A stretch of DNA of 64,000 nucleotides from Holophagae bacterium (GCA_029263455.1 JAJCXM010000007.1:88334-152333); one strand, 5' to 3'; numbered from the stretch's first letter, positions 8,586 through 18,991 are shown. A program made the numbers and translations. Notes: generated by a model not told the origin, from the letters alone.

Positions 8586-9254
8586 GTGATCATACAAGTT
8601 GCCGGTGTTCATGGCATTGATGAGATAGATATGTTGGCTAGCCATGGCGTGGATTGGGTGGGTTTTCCATTGCGCCTGGACATTCACAAGCCTGACGTAT
8701 CTGAAAGCAACGCCAAATGTTTGATGCACGAGGTTCTGCAGCGAGCTATGACGCCTGTTCTGATCACCTATGTCCAGGAGGCTAACGAACTTCTTGATCT
8801 TGCAGATGAGCTGGGTGTGGACCATATTCAGCTTCACGGTCCAGTGTCGGTTGAAAACTGTAGACTGATTAAACAGAATAGGCCGAAGTGGACGATCATC
8901 AAGAGTCTTGTTGTTGGCCATCCACTTGAGCCGGATCCCTTGGTACTGGCTGATTCTTTACAACCCTATGTCGATTGGTTCATTACCGATACATATGATC
9001 CCGCCACAGGCGCGAGCGGTGCCACGGGCAAGGTTCACGACTGGAATCTGGCCGCAGCGCTAGTGAAGTCTGTCAACAAGCCAGTCATGCTAGCTGGCGG
9101 ATTAAGCGGTCACAACGTGGCGGCAGCCATCGGAAAAACAAATTGTGCAGGTGTTGATGCACATAGCAAGCTGGAAGACCGATATGGAAAGAAGCAGTCC
9201 AACAAGGTGTCGGCATTCGTACGTAAAGCACGGCAAGCAGCCTTGAAAAGCTGA
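8586..9254 (+). CDS. Stand-alone TrpF-like (phosphoribosylanthranilate isomerase fold) protein lacking the catalytic Cys
   Basis: A 222-residue (beta/alpha)8 protein clearly related to TrpF: LGVDHIQLHG, ITDTYDPATGASGATGKVHDW and the phosphate-binding MLAGGLSGHN. The general-acid Asp is kept (D135). The general-base Cys of TrpF (KxCG near residue 7) is replaced: the sequence reads QVAGV with Ala6. The usual GVDVxSGVE segment reads GVDAHSKLE. A normal TrpF is fused to TrpC in the trp operon at 52.9-54.3 kb, so this copy probably acts on another sugar-phosphate substrate or is inactive. The GTG start has no clear ribosome binding site. Confidence 0.75.
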   Translation: MIIQVAGVHGIDEIDMLASHGVDWVGFPLRLDIHKPDVSESNAKCLMHEVLQRAMTPVLITYVQEANELLDLADELGVDHIQLHGPVSVENCRLIKQNRPKWTIIKSLVVGHPLEPDPLVLADSLQPYVDWFITDTYDPATGASGATGKVHDWNLAAALVKSVNKPVMLAGGLSGHNVAAAIGKTNCAGVDAHSKLEDRYGKKQSNKVSAFVRKARQAALKS

Positions 9255-9260
9255 TGTTTG

Positions 9261-9288
9261 TTGCACCGTGCCACGGAGTCGCTACAAT
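9261..9288 (+). promoter_or_regulatory. Sigma-70-like promoter for the S9 peptidase
   Basis: TTGCAC (9261-9266), a 16-bp spacer and TACAAT (9283-9288). The predicted transcript begins near 9295, about 30 bases before ATG 9325, which has GGGGG as ribosome binding site. Confidence 0.6.
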
Positions 9289-9324
9289 AGCCGTCAGGGA
9301 CTGATTGTTATTTGGGGGTTGTTC

Positions 9325-11385
9325 ATGATTCGATCGTTATTGATTTGTTTGTCGTTTTTGGCGTTGATGGCCAAAGATCCGCTGACGCTGGAAGACATCA
9401 CTAAATTGCAGAGCGTGACGGATGTTTGTATTGCGCCGTCTGGGCAATGGGCCGCGTACACTGTTTCTGTGCCGCGCAATCTATTTGTTGATGAAGATGG
9501 CCCCGCCTATAACCACCTTTACGTTTGGGACGCAAAGCGAGGTTCGCGCGCTTTTGTCACCGGCTCACATTCCGTATCTAGAATTCAAGTGACAGGCGAT
9601 AGCAAAAACATTACCTTTCTCTCCAAACGCGATAACGATGAATTTGCGGCTTTATATGCGTTGCCTGTTGATGGCGGCGAGGCGCAGCGCTGGATCAAAC
9701 ATGAGACTTCAATTGGCAACTATGATTTGAGTCCTGACGGTAAACGTGTCGCTTTTACCGCATTGACCAAAGGTAAAGATCGGAAAAAGCTGGCAGAGAA
9801 GGGTTTTAAGGCCGAGCTATATGAAGAGGAAACCCCAATGGGTCAACTCTTTGTTTGGGATCACGATACAAAGTCGGCTGAACCCATGAACATCGACGGC
9901 TCGGTTGATCGCGTCGTTTGGAGCCCCAACAGCCAACAGATGGCCATAACGGTTGCGCCAACGGGTCTCATCGACGACAACTATATGTTCCGCCAACTTC
10001 AAGTGATTGACCAAGCCGGAGCTGTGGTTCAGAAGTTCAAGAACGCAGGAAAATCCGGATCTTTTGTGTGGGCACCAGACGGCCAAACGATTGCCATTAT
10101 TGCCGGTCAAGATATCCATGATCCTAAAGAGAGCACCTTAACTCTTGCTTCCATGTCTGATGGCCGTTTGCGAACGTTATTAAGCGACTACCAGGGCCAC
10201 GCCCATCAACTGCACTGGAAGAAAGCGGACAAAATATTGGCTCTTTATGATGTGGGCACCCAATCGACCCTCTTATCAATCAATGTCGTTGATGCCAAAG
10301 CCAGCGTGCTCATTCCGCCAACAGGACCTTATTTCTCGAATTTTGAGGTTGCTGGCGATCAGGTTTTCCTGGAAGGTGAATCCTCCAAACATCCGGGCGA
10401 ACTGTTCGGTTGGAAGTTGACCAGTAAAGAAAAGCCCAAGAGGCTCACGAATTCCAATGAATTTCTTGACCAAGCGGCGATTGGCAAACAAGAAGTCGTT
10501 CAAGTTAAAGCTCGAGATGGAGTGATGTTTGAAGGCATTCTCATTCGTCCGGTCGATGAACAACCCAATACACGTTACCCCTTAATCATGTGTGTGCATG
10601 GCGGACCAGAATCTCACATCAGCAACGGATGGCTCACGCGTTACAGTTATCCTGGCCATTTGGCAGCAGCACAAGGTTATGCCGTTTTTTATCCCAATTA
10701 CCGTGGTAGTACAGGCCGTGGCGTTGCCTTTTCTAAACTGAGTCAAGGTGATCCCGCTGGAAAAGAATTTGATGACTTGGTCGATGCTGTGGACCATTTG
10801 GTAGCCATGGGACTTGTTGATCGTGACAAGGTCGGCATCACCGGAGGGTCTTACGGTGGTTATGCTACGGCATGGGCGTCGACCAAGTTTTCAGATCGCT
10901 TTGCGGCTGGCGTCATGTTTGTCGGTATCAGTGACAAACTCTCGAAAGTAGGCACCACCGATATCGCCAATGAAGAGTTTTATGTGCATGCCATGCATCG
11001 AATCTGGGACAACGATGATACTTGGAGATTCTTTTTAGAACGTAGTCCCATTTTTCACGCAGGAAACAGCAAGACACCGCTTTTGATCATGCACGGTAAA
11101 GAAGACCCACGTGTTCATCCAAGTCAGTCGATGGAAATGTTCAGGCATCTGAAGCTAAGAGGCGAAGCGCCGGTTCGTTTGGTCTTTTATCCAGGTGAAG
11201 GTCACGGAAATCGCAAAGGCGCTGCCCGCTACGATTATTCTCTTCGTTTGATGAGGTGGATGGACCATTACCTCAAGGGTGCTGGGGGTGCAATGCCTGA
11301 GTTTGATTTGGAATACCCTGCTAAAGATTCGTCTGATTCGAGCACAAAGGTTGATACCGAGGTAGAAGTTGAGGAGGCTTTTTGA
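9325..11385 (+). CDS. Exported S9 family prolyl oligopeptidase-type peptidase
   Basis: A 686-residue protein with a signal peptide (MIRSLLICLSFLALMA), a beta-propeller (about residues 20-400) that gates access for short peptides, and a C-terminal alpha/beta hydrolase domain. Catalytic residues are visible: Ser509 in GGSYGGYATAW, Asp in HGKEDPRVHP and His in GEGHGNRKG. PNYRGSTGRG before the nucleophile is typical of acylaminoacyl and dipeptidyl-peptidase-like members. ATG 9325 is chosen because it starts the signal peptide and has a ribosome binding site. It is coupled to the NUDIX gene by a TTGA overlap. Confidence 0.93.
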   Translation: MIRSLLICLSFLALMAKDPLTLEDITKLQSVTDVCIAPSGQWAAYTVSVPRNLFVDEDGPAYNHLYVWDAKRGSRAFVTGSHSVSRIQVTGDSKNITFLSKRDNDEFAALYALPVDGGEAQRWIKHETSIGNYDLSPDGKRVAFTALTKGKDRKKLAEKGFKAELYEEETPMGQLFVWDHDTKSAEPMNIDGSVDRVVWSPNSQQMAITVAPTGLIDDNYMFRQLQVIDQAGAVVQKFKNAGKSGSFVWAPDGQTIAIIAGQDIHDPKESTLTLASMSDGRLRTLLSDYQGHAHQLHWKKADKILALYDVGTQSTLLSINVVDAKASVLIPPTGPYFSNFEVAGDQVFLEGESSKHPGELFGWKLTSKEKPKRLTNSNEFLDQAAIGKQEVVQVKARDGVMFEGILIRPVDEQPNTRYPLIMCVHGGPESHISNGWLTRYSYPGHLAAAQGYAVFYPNYRGSTGRGVAFSKLSQGDPAGKEFDDLVDAVDHLVAMGLVDRDKVGITGGSYGGYATAWASTKFSDRFAAGVMFVGISDKLSKVGTTDIANEEFYVHAMHRIWDNDDTWRFFLERSPIFHAGNSKTPLLIMHGKEDPRVHPSQSMEMFRHLKLRGEAPVRLVFYPGEGHGNRKGAARYDYSLRLMRWMDHYLKGAGGAMPEFDLEYPAKDSSDSSTKVDTEVEVEEAF

Positions 11386-11909
11386 AGCGAACGGACAGTC
11401 GTCTTCAATACGGCGGCAGGTTCCTTGAATTCTGGGAAACCGGCGACGGTTATGAATATATAAAACGCAGCCAAGGTAGCGTCGTCGTCGGTATCATTGC
11501 GCTGACTGCGCAGGGCGAACTGGTTTTGGTAGATCAATATCGGCCGCCTGTAGACAATTGTGTGATTGGCCTGCCAGCTGGTTTAGTGGCTGACGAAGTG
11601 GTAACCGAAACTGAGTTAGCCGCAGCGCAACGCGAATTATTTGAAGAAACCGGATTCTGGAGTCCCGAATGGGAGTTGTGGATTAAGGGGCCGCTGAGTT
11701 CTGGTTCTTCGTCAGAGACAATGAGTTTGTTTGTTGCTCGAGATGCTGAAAAGAGAGGGGCAGGAGGGGGCGACCAATCAGAAACGATTGATGTTCACGT
11801 CGTGCCGGTCACTCAATTGGAGGTTTGGTTGAAGTCACAAGAGTCGTTGGGAAAGTGGGTTGACCCCAAGGTTCTGCTCGGTGCTTATGTTGCGCGTTGC
11901 ATGCATTAG
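11382..11909 (+). CDS. NUDIX hydrolase, ADP-ribose pyrophosphatase-like
   Basis: A 175-residue protein starting at TTG inside the stop of the upstream peptidase gene (TTGA), with GAGGAGG just ahead. The Nudix box is AGLVADEVVTETELAAAQRE followed by LFEETG; the distance from the first Gly to the first Glu is about three residues longer than the usual G-x5-E. QYRPPV and GLPAGLV match the NudF/ADP-ribose branch. It probably hydrolyses ADP-ribose or a related nucleoside diphosphate derivative in the cytoplasm. Confidence 0.85.
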   Translation: MKRTDSRLQYGGRFLEFWETGDGYEYIKRSQGSVVVGIIALTAQGELVLVDQYRPPVDNCVIGLPAGLVADEVVTETELAAAQRELFEETGFWSPEWELWIKGPLSSGSSSETMSLFVARDAEKRGAGGGDQSETIDVHVVPVTQLEVWLKSQESLGKWVDPKVLLGAYVARCMH

Positions 11910-11916
11910 CGAGTGA

Positions 11917-12849
11917 TTAAGCAAAATGGGACCAGGGTGACCGTTTAAAACCATAAGGCTTACCTTTTAAGTGGTAACGAACCTTGTCTTCGCTTTCCAT
12001 GACGCCGATACAGTTTAGGTCCTGACCGACACGGGCAGCTATTTCGTTGACCTTTGCGAAGTCTTTTGGATTGATGGTAAAGAGCAATTCAAAATCTTCC
12101 CCACCAATCCAGCTAATCTCTTGTTCTTTTGAGTCGAGGCCGCTTGGTGTTGGCACCTGACGTAAGTCGACTGAAGCGCCCAAGTCTGAGGCTTCACAAA
12201 GTCTGCACAGATCCTGTACTAGACCGTCTGAAAGATCCATCATGGCTGTGATCGTGTGTGTTGGGACAATGGCTTCAACAAAATCACGCGCCAGCGGACG
12301 CAAGCAATGTTGTCGAAGGTCTCGGCCAGGTTTGGCTGATCTTAGGTTGTCTTGCAAGGCAAGTGCGGATTCGCCTAAGACACCCGTCACTAAGATCATG
12401 TCTCCGGCTCTTGCACCACACCTGAGCACGGGCGCTTGGCCGATTAGAGGCCCGAGAACCGTGGCGTTGATAAAGATGCGATCCATCGAACTGGTTGTAT
12501 CGCCGCCCACCCAATGCACGTCAAAATCACGTGTCGCGTCGGCTACTCCGCATGTGAAGCCTTGTAACCAATCACTTTCAGTGTTCTTGGGAAAGCTGGC
12601 TGCGAGCGTCAGCCATTTTGGTTTTCCGCCACTGGCATAAATATCAGAGATGGTGGCTCTGACCACTTTTTGACCTACCAAGTGGCTAGGCATTTGTCGG
12701 TTGAAGTGAACATCTTCCACAAAAGAGTCTGTTGAAATTAAGAGCTTATCGGCTACTAGTGCGCAGTCGTCGCCAATACCTGTAACGTGAGCGGCAATCA
12801 ACTGTTCAATGATCTGATCTTCGCTTGACTGATCGATAGTTTTCTTCAT
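11917..12849 (-). CDS. thiL: Thiamine-monophosphate kinase
   Basis: A 310-residue enzyme that phosphorylates thiamine monophosphate to thiamine pyrophosphate. Family motifs occur in order: GIGDDCA (residues 24-30), STDSFVEDVHF (39-49), SDIYASGGKP, GGDTTSS, LVTGVLGESALAL, DLSDGLVQDL and GGEDFELLFT. It is the last gene of the eno operon; its ATG overlaps the stop of the O-methyltransferase gene by 4 bases. It converges on the NUDIX gene with 7 bases between. Confidence 0.95.
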   Translation of the reverse strand: MKKTIDQSSEDQIIEQLIAAHVTGIGDDCALVADKLLISTDSFVEDVHFNRQMPSHLVGQKVVRATISDIYASGGKPKWLTLAASFPKNTESDWLQGFTCGVADATRDFDVHWVGGDTTSSMDRIFINATVLGPLIGQAPVLRCGARAGDMILVTGVLGESALALQDNLRSAKPGRDLRQHCLRPLARDFVEAIVPTHTITAMMDLSDGLVQDLCRLCEASDLGASVDLRQVPTPSGLDSKEQEISWIGGEDFELLFTINPKDFAKVNEIAARVGQDLNCIGVMESEDKVRYHLKGKPYGFKRSPWSHFA

Positions 12850-13493
12850 TCAACTTTGCGGATGAGGGTCATTCCGTCTCGGACTGGTAGTTGTACACAT
12901 TCACATTGAGGATGTTCAACAACGGTTTGATTGAATAGGTGAATTGCTGCTGTGGATTCATCATGTTGAGTTGCAGGATCTGTAACGCGGCCACTCCATA
13001 ATGTGTTATCCGCGACGATCAAACCGTTGACTCGGAGCAAAGGCAGAACCGCATGAAAATAATTCAGATAGTTCGTTTTATCGGCATCAATGAATACCAA
13101 ATCAAAAGGTCCATTCAATGACTGAATAGTGTCCAACGCTGGTCCAACGGCGATACGGATTTTGGAACCGTGACTAGAGCGCGCATGGAATCCCTTGGCG
13201 ACTGCGACGGCCTTGGGGTCAATATCGCAGGTGATGACTTCGCCATCGTCGGGCAGAGCAGCAGCCATGGCCAGGGAGCTGTAGCCTGTATATGTACCCA
13301 CTTCCAGAATACGTTTTGCGTTTGTCGAGGCAACCAAGAGGCGTAGAAAGGCCGCCTCAAGGGGGCCGACCAACATTTGTGACATGGGAATATTTGCACT
13401 GGTATAGCGTTCCAATTCACCCATCACATCGTCCATCTTAGATGAATGTTTGCGGGCATAATCTTCAATGTGCTTGGCAACCAATGGAATCAT
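12846..13493 (-). CDS. SAM-dependent O-methyltransferase (caffeoyl-CoA/catechol type)
   Basis: A 215-residue class I methyltransferase: LEVGTYTGYSSLAMA binds SAM, ITCDIDPKAV, DLVFIDADKTNYLNYF (metal and SAM contacts), and GLIVADNTLWSGRV. These are diagnostic of the cation-dependent Methyltransf_3 family. Bacterial members methylate catechols or unknown small molecules; the natural substrate is unknown. AAGG lies 8 bases before the ATG. It lies between an unknown gene and thiL in one operon. Confidence 0.9.
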   Translation of the reverse strand: MIPLVAKHIEDYARKHSSKMDDVMGELERYTSANIPMSQMLVGPLEAAFLRLLVASTNAKRILEVGTYTGYSSLAMAAALPDDGEVITCDIDPKAVAVAKGFHARSSHGSKIRIAVGPALDTIQSLNGPFDLVFIDADKTNYLNYFHAVLPLLRVNGLIVADNTLWSGRVTDPATQHDESTAAIHLFNQTVVEHPQCECVQLPVRDGMTLIRKVE

Positions 13494-13505
13494 CTTGTGA
13501 CCTTT

Positions 13506-14243
13506 CTAATGTTCGTGTTTGTAATAAACAACAGATTCATCTTCGTCTAAGTATTGGGTGCGGGTCAACAAATTGACAACATCCGATAACGTCTCGTGTT
13601 TCTCTAGGGCAATCGCAGTGCCCATGGTTTGATGGAGAATGGCGGCCAAGCTGCTCAAAGGGCAGCGAATCGCGTGATCTGGAGTGGACGGAGCCGATCG
13701 ACCTTCGAATACTTGGCAAACTGCATCAAGCGGTCTGTATTGCACCAAAACGGGACGCGTTTTGTGTTGCATGCCCCAGCTTTTTGCTCGCTCTACTGCT
13801 AGCCCAAAGGCAAGCAGAGACTCAGCTTTACTGTCCTCGAGAATGATGACATCTGTCGACGACTGGGAAATCACGAGCAGGAATATCAAGGCAAGCGCTT
13901 CGATGCGGTATGGGTTTCCGTAAGGACGATGATCGACGGGCGTTCCGGTATTTTCAGCGGAATCTGCCAGCGACTGCAGCAGTTCGGGATGGATCGTGAG
14001 TAGCCGGCACGCTTGTCGCTCGCCGTGACTCTTTAATTCGTACATGGCATCAATTTTTGGGTCACGAGAAAGAGGCGGAAGCCATGGGAAATAGTCGGCC
14101 AGACGACGTGAGTGTGCTTGGAAGGGCGGGTCAGTCAGATAAACCGCGACGCAGCAACTTACTGGGTTAGGAGCTTTCCAGGGATCAGAAACGACCTGGT
14201 CGTCACCTACCCATTCGAAATGGGAAAAGGCGGAAGGCGCCAT
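13506..14243 (-). CDS. Unknown protein translationally coupled to the STAS antagonist
   Basis: A 245-residue soluble protein that I do not recognise. It has no signal peptide and one possible hydrophobic helix (EALALIFLLVISQSS). It contains many His, Cys and Trp residues and ends YYKHEH. Its ATG shares one base with the stop of the STAS gene (TGATG), implying coupled translation. The context (RsbW-like kinase, STAS protein, this gene) suggests a partner or output of the regulatory switch, but that is only inference from position. Confidence 0.6.
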   Translation of the reverse strand: MAPSAFSHFEWVGDDQVVSDPWKAPNPVSCCVAVYLTDPPFQAHSRRLADYFPWLPPLSRDPKIDAMYELKSHGERQACRLLTIHPELLQSLADSAENTGTPVDHRPYGNPYRIEALALIFLLVISQSSTDVIILEDSKAESLLAFGLAVERAKSWGMQHKTRPVLVQYRPLDAVCQVFEGRSAPSTPDHAIRCPLSSLAAILHQTMGTAIALEKHETLSDVVNLLTRTQYLDEDESVVYYKHEH

Positions 14244-14581
14244 CAGCCAAAAGATGCCAACGCATTGCTTTCATCATTGAAATACTCGAATACACTTAGC
14301 AATTGCGTTATTTGCAGTAAGTCCTTGATTTTGGTCGATATGTTGAGAAGTTTTAAAGTACCGCCTTGTTCATTAACGGCCTGGAAACAGGCTAGCAATT
14401 CCCCAACCCCGGAGCTATCCATGTAGGCAACGCGAGCCATGTTCAAGAGAATCTTGGGATCAGATTGGCTGGTCAGCTCATGGATCGCTTCGCGCAGAAG
14501 AACGTCGCCTTCGCCAATGGTGATTTTTCCTTCTAAATCAACGATTGTGACCTCGCCCTCATTGCGTATGTTTATTTTCAT
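14243..14581 (-). CDS. STAS domain anti-sigma factor antagonist (SpoIIAA/RsbV-like)
   Basis: A 112-residue single STAS domain. It has the conserved phosphorylation loop YMDSSGVGEL (residues 53-61), where Ser57 aligns with the serine phosphorylated by the partner kinase. In such switches the unphosphorylated antagonist binds the kinase/anti-sigma factor and frees the target. The gene overlaps the upstream kinase gene by 4 bases (ATGA) and the downstream gene by 1 base. Confidence 0.93.
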   Translation of the reverse strand: MKINIRNEGEVTIVDLEGKITIGEGDVLLREAIHELTSQSDPKILLNMARVAYMDSSGVGELLACFQAVNEQGGTLKLLNISTKIKDLLQITQLLSVFEYFNDESNALASFG

Positions 14582-15015
14582 GGCGTTTGTTCCTGAAGAC
14601 GTTTAATCATTGTTACCGTTGTCCCGTTCTCTGTAGTGTATTCAACTTGGTCCATAAAACTCTTCATATAAAAAAGTCCGCGCCCGCTGGTTTTGAGTAT
14701 ATTTTCGGGTTTGGTAGGATCAGGCACTTTGCTTAAGTCAAACCCGTCGCCTTCATCTTTGACAGTAATGCGAAATTCGCCAGCGTCAACGGTGACTTTC
14801 AACTGTACCTTCTTGTTGGTGTCCATCTTGTTGCCGTGCTCGATGGCGTTATTTAGCGCTTCTTGTGTCGCCAGCCATATCCAGTACTGGGCATCACTGT
14901 CGTAGCCAAGTTGCTCACAGATCCGGTTAGTGATCGGCTGGATAAGGTCGAGTATGGCCAGGCTAGTGCTGAACTGCATCTCAACGTAAACGATGTCGGA
15001 GTGAGGCGTTGTCAT
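14578..15015 (-). CDS. RsbW-like serine kinase / anti-sigma factor
   Basis: A 145-residue GHKL ATPase of the HATPase_c_2 class: N-box EALNNAIEHGNK (residues 52-63), G1 box DEGDGFD (87-93) and G2 box GRGLFYMKSF. These kinases bind a sigma factor or another partner and phosphorylate the STAS antagonist encoded next. No sigma factor gene is seen in the operon, so the target must be elsewhere. It lies 12 bases after ftsB. Confidence 0.92.
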   Translation of the reverse strand: MTTPHSDIVYVEMQFSTSLAILDLIQPITNRICEQLGYDSDAQYWIWLATQEALNNAIEHGNKMDTNKKVQLKVTVDAGEFRITVKDEGDGFDLSKVPDPTKPENILKTSGRGLFYMKSFMDQVEYTTENGTTVTMIKRLQEQTP

Positions 15016-15027
15016 TGGCTTTGGCGT

Positions 15028-15369
15028 TTACTCATGGTTGGAATTTTCTTCGTGTTCACGATCTGGAAACCGAAATACTATTTCTCCAGGTCTGCCAAAT
15101 CCGAATTCGGCTCGTCCAATGGCTTCTAACTTGCGAGGATTGGTCTGCAACTGTCGAATTTCTTGGGCTAAGGCGTGATTCTGTTCACTTAAAGCGGCGT
15201 TTCGTAGTGTTTGTTTTTCATATTCAGACTTCACTTGCAGGCCTACAAGAATGCCGGAGTCCCCAAAAAAGGCACGAGCCATATAAGTCAGGAACACCAA
15301 AGCCCCAGCCAGCGACAGGACAAAATGCCTGCGGCGTCGGCGTTTGATTCGGCGTTCGGTGGCATTCAC
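15028..15369 (-). CDS. ftsB: FtsB/DivIC septum formation initiator
   Basis: A 113-residue bitopic membrane protein: basic N-terminus (RRIKRRRRRH), one membrane segment (about residues 15-34), coiled coil (about 44-78), and the family-typical IGRAEFGFGRPGEIVFRF. FtsB works in the divisome with FtsL and FtsQ. It begins 2 bases after the eno stop codon; eno-ftsB is a widespread gene pair. Confidence 0.85.
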   Translation of the reverse strand: MNATERRIKRRRRRHFVLSLAGALVFLTYMARAFFGDSGILVGLQVKSEYEKQTLRNAALSEQNHALAQEIRQLQTNPRKLEAIGRAEFGFGRPGEIVFRFPDREHEENSNHE

Positions 15370-15371
15370 GA

Positions 15372-16720
<1,349 letters not shown>

Positions 16721-16738
16721 GACGCCGAAGGCTGATAT

Positions 16739-18901
16739 CTATTCTGAATCCGGCGAATTCTGTCGGTTACGTCTACTTTTTGAGGTGCTTTTGCTTGATG
16801 TTTTGCGAGATTTCGTGGGCGTAGATGCTTTGGTTTTAGAGGTGCGAGATGGCTTGGACTTCACACTGCTTCTTTGCTTAACTGGGGCTGTGGTTCGGGT
16901 TGGCCGTTGAGCTTGCGGTCGCGAGGTTCTCGTTTGGGCCTTACGCGGAGGGGGAGAGGCTTGGCGGCTGCTTGAGCTACGTTGGACCGTGGATCTAGGT
17001 TTGCTAGTTGTTTGCGATTTAACTCTCGATTGACGGCTAGAAGAAGAGACGCGAGCACGTGGCTCGCGTCCATTGGATTGAGATAGTCGTGATGGAGCGC
17101 GATCACGGTCGCGCTCCGTTGTTTCTGTGTCAGTGGTTGTTTTGGGTGGTGCTGTGCGCTTAACGGGCTTGCGCGTCGTAGGTTTCGGCGCTGGTTTTTC
17201 CACTGTTCGTGGCGTGGGTGTAGCCGTTCTTGGCGGTGCAGTTGTTTTTGGAGGCGTGGCCTGTCGGGTTGGTTGCCGGTCCGTTGACGACCTTGTTGAA
17301 TCCGTACTGCGAGGTGTGGCCGGCGACCGAGTGGTTGATCTAGGTTCCGGGGTCGTTCTCGTGTTGCGTGATGGGGTGTCAACCGTTCGCGGCTGTTTGG
17401 GATCGCTTGTACCTCGAGGCGTGATGGTTCGCGTTGTTTCCTGACGTTCACTAGGTGCTCGTTCGCTTGTGCGCGTATTAACCGTTCGTTCCGTTCTGGT
17501 TGAGGAATTGGTTCTGCTCGTTTGCGTGTCGTATCTTGAGACGGCCCGTGTGCCTGTATCTCGAGTAACGACTGCTTGACGATTTTCTTTGCCTTCTGTT
17601 GAACGCAAGACCCGCGTACCTTCATTTCGCTGGCTCGCGTAACGGCGATTGCTTTCTACATCACGAATGGCGGTTTGAACGGCGCGAGGTTTCTGGACGT
17701 CGCTGCGAGATACATGAATCGGGCGTGTCGTAATTTCGCGGCGACCATTCAAATGATCACGGCTTTCGCGACGAATATTGACTCGTCTATGATGCACTTC
17801 ACGCACATTCACGTAGTTCCAATGGTGGTTGTAGTTATTGACGATAAGGGTGTTATGTCGGTAGTGACGATCGTAATAAAACGGTGTTCTCCAGTATCCT
17901 AATGGGCACCAGCCGACGTAGTTGTCATAACTGTTCCAGGCGACCCATGCGGGTGAATAGAAACGACCAGGGATCCAATACCAACCCCAACGAAGGTTCC
18001 AGCCCCAATTCCCATAATGGTGGGTGACCCATCCAAATTGGTCATAGGAAACCCATGTAAGGGAACGGTTTGCTGAAGTCCAATAGCCATTGTGATAGGG
18101 GCTCCAGCCAGTGTTCACGGACGGAACCCAGACGTGGACGTTGATATCTGATTCATAACGCCAGTCGCCACTATCGTCGAGGTCGGCCGCGTAGTAACGC
18201 AGATTCTGGTCGACGTATTTTGAGCTGGCATTGGCCGCTCGAGGTGCGCGTCCGTAGGCCCATCGTTCAAAACGATTACCTTGGAACGCGTTAAATGAGC
18301 GAACTCGACTAGGTCTGGTCATCCCCAAGATGGTTGCGTATTCGCCGGAACGCATCAAGGTGGAGCCCTCGCTACCTGACAACTCTGCCATGCCTCGATA
18401 GACCTTGAGCTTCATGTGCCTGACACGGAACTCGACGAAATAGACGCCTGGGGTGTCGAAGTAGGCGCTTCCGGCTTCCGTATCTACTCGGAATACGCGG
18501 CGACCAACATCAATTTGCGAATCGGTGATATGAAATAACACCGCTCCTTCGTACATGTTGATGACGGTTAGCGCTTCATCGTCTAGTATCTGTGATATCG
18601 CTTGAAACTCTACTCTAGAATTGCCATCGACCTGTAAAAGCGTACCGTCGATGAATTCTAATTCTGTGTAAGCACCTGTGGCTGACTCGATTTGGTCACC
18701 ATAGGTAATTGGGTAATTAATAAGTGCGTCTTCCACTTCACCTTCGCGTTTGACGACCACGTTGCGGTCAACAAAGGTAAGACGTGCATAGTCTAATCCT
18801 TGCCCGTACTCTTCTAGTTCGGGCTCGTCGATGATGCGGTCCGTCTGCCACGCAAAAGCGCTCGGGATAAATGTAAATAAGAGAATAAGGATCGTTTTCA
18901 T
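16739..18901 (-). CDS. FecR / DUF6600 exported protein with a long basic low-complexity tail
   Basis: A 720-residue protein with signal peptide MKTILILLFTFIPSAFA. A FecR-like beta domain (about residues 45-200) includes YTELEFIDGTLLQVDGNSRV. A DUF6600-type Trp/Tyr-rich block (about 240-345) includes VWVPSVNTGWSPYHNGYW and YGNWGWNLRWGWYW. From about residue 385 the protein is almost entirely Arg, Ser, Thr, Pro, Lys and Gln. The tail is highly basic and probably disordered; it could bind nucleic acid, acidic polysaccharide or the cell surface. AGGAGGG precedes the ATG. The function is unknown. Confidence 0.85.
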   Translation of the reverse strand: MKTILILLFTFIPSAFAWQTDRIIDEPELEEYGQGLDYARLTFVDRNVVVKREGEVEDALINYPITYGDQIESATGAYTELEFIDGTLLQVDGNSRVEFQAISQILDDEALTVINMYEGAVLFHITDSQIDVGRRVFRVDTEAGSAYFDTPGVYFVEFRVRHMKLKVYRGMAELSGSEGSTLMRSGEYATILGMTRPSRVRSFNAFQGNRFERWAYGRAPRAANASSKYVDQNLRYYAADLDDSGDWRYESDINVHVWVPSVNTGWSPYHNGYWTSANRSLTWVSYDQFGWVTHHYGNWGWNLRWGWYWIPGRFYSPAWVAWNSYDNYVGWCPLGYWRTPFYYDRHYRHNTLIVNNYNHHWNYVNVREVHHRRVNIRRESRDHLNGRREITTRPIHVSRSDVQKPRAVQTAIRDVESNRRYASQRNEGTRVLRSTEGKENRQAVVTRDTGTRAVSRYDTQTSRTNSSTRTERTVNTRTSERAPSERQETTRTITPRGTSDPKQPRTVDTPSRNTRTTPEPRSTTRSPATPRSTDSTRSSTDRQPTRQATPPKTTAPPRTATPTPRTVEKPAPKPTTRKPVKRTAPPKTTTDTETTERDRDRAPSRLSQSNGREPRARVSSSSRQSRVKSQTTSKPRSTVQRSSSSRQASPPPRKAQTRTSRPQAQRPTRTTAPVKQRSSVKSKPSRTSKTKASTPTKSRKTSSKSTSKSRRNRQNSPDSE

Positions 18902-18991
18902 GTCGAACCCTCCTTTCGAATAACTATAAAAGCAAGCTCCGTACCACTCTTTAGTGTTCCTTTAAGTAGCTCGTAAAAAACATGTTAACGG

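Noticed and set aside
16861..17625. A 254-codon frame on the minus strand inside the FecR/DUF6600 gene
   Set aside because: It is an alternative phase of the Arg/Ser/Thr-rich tail; its composition follows from the low-complexity codons, and it lacks a ribosome binding site and domain similarity.
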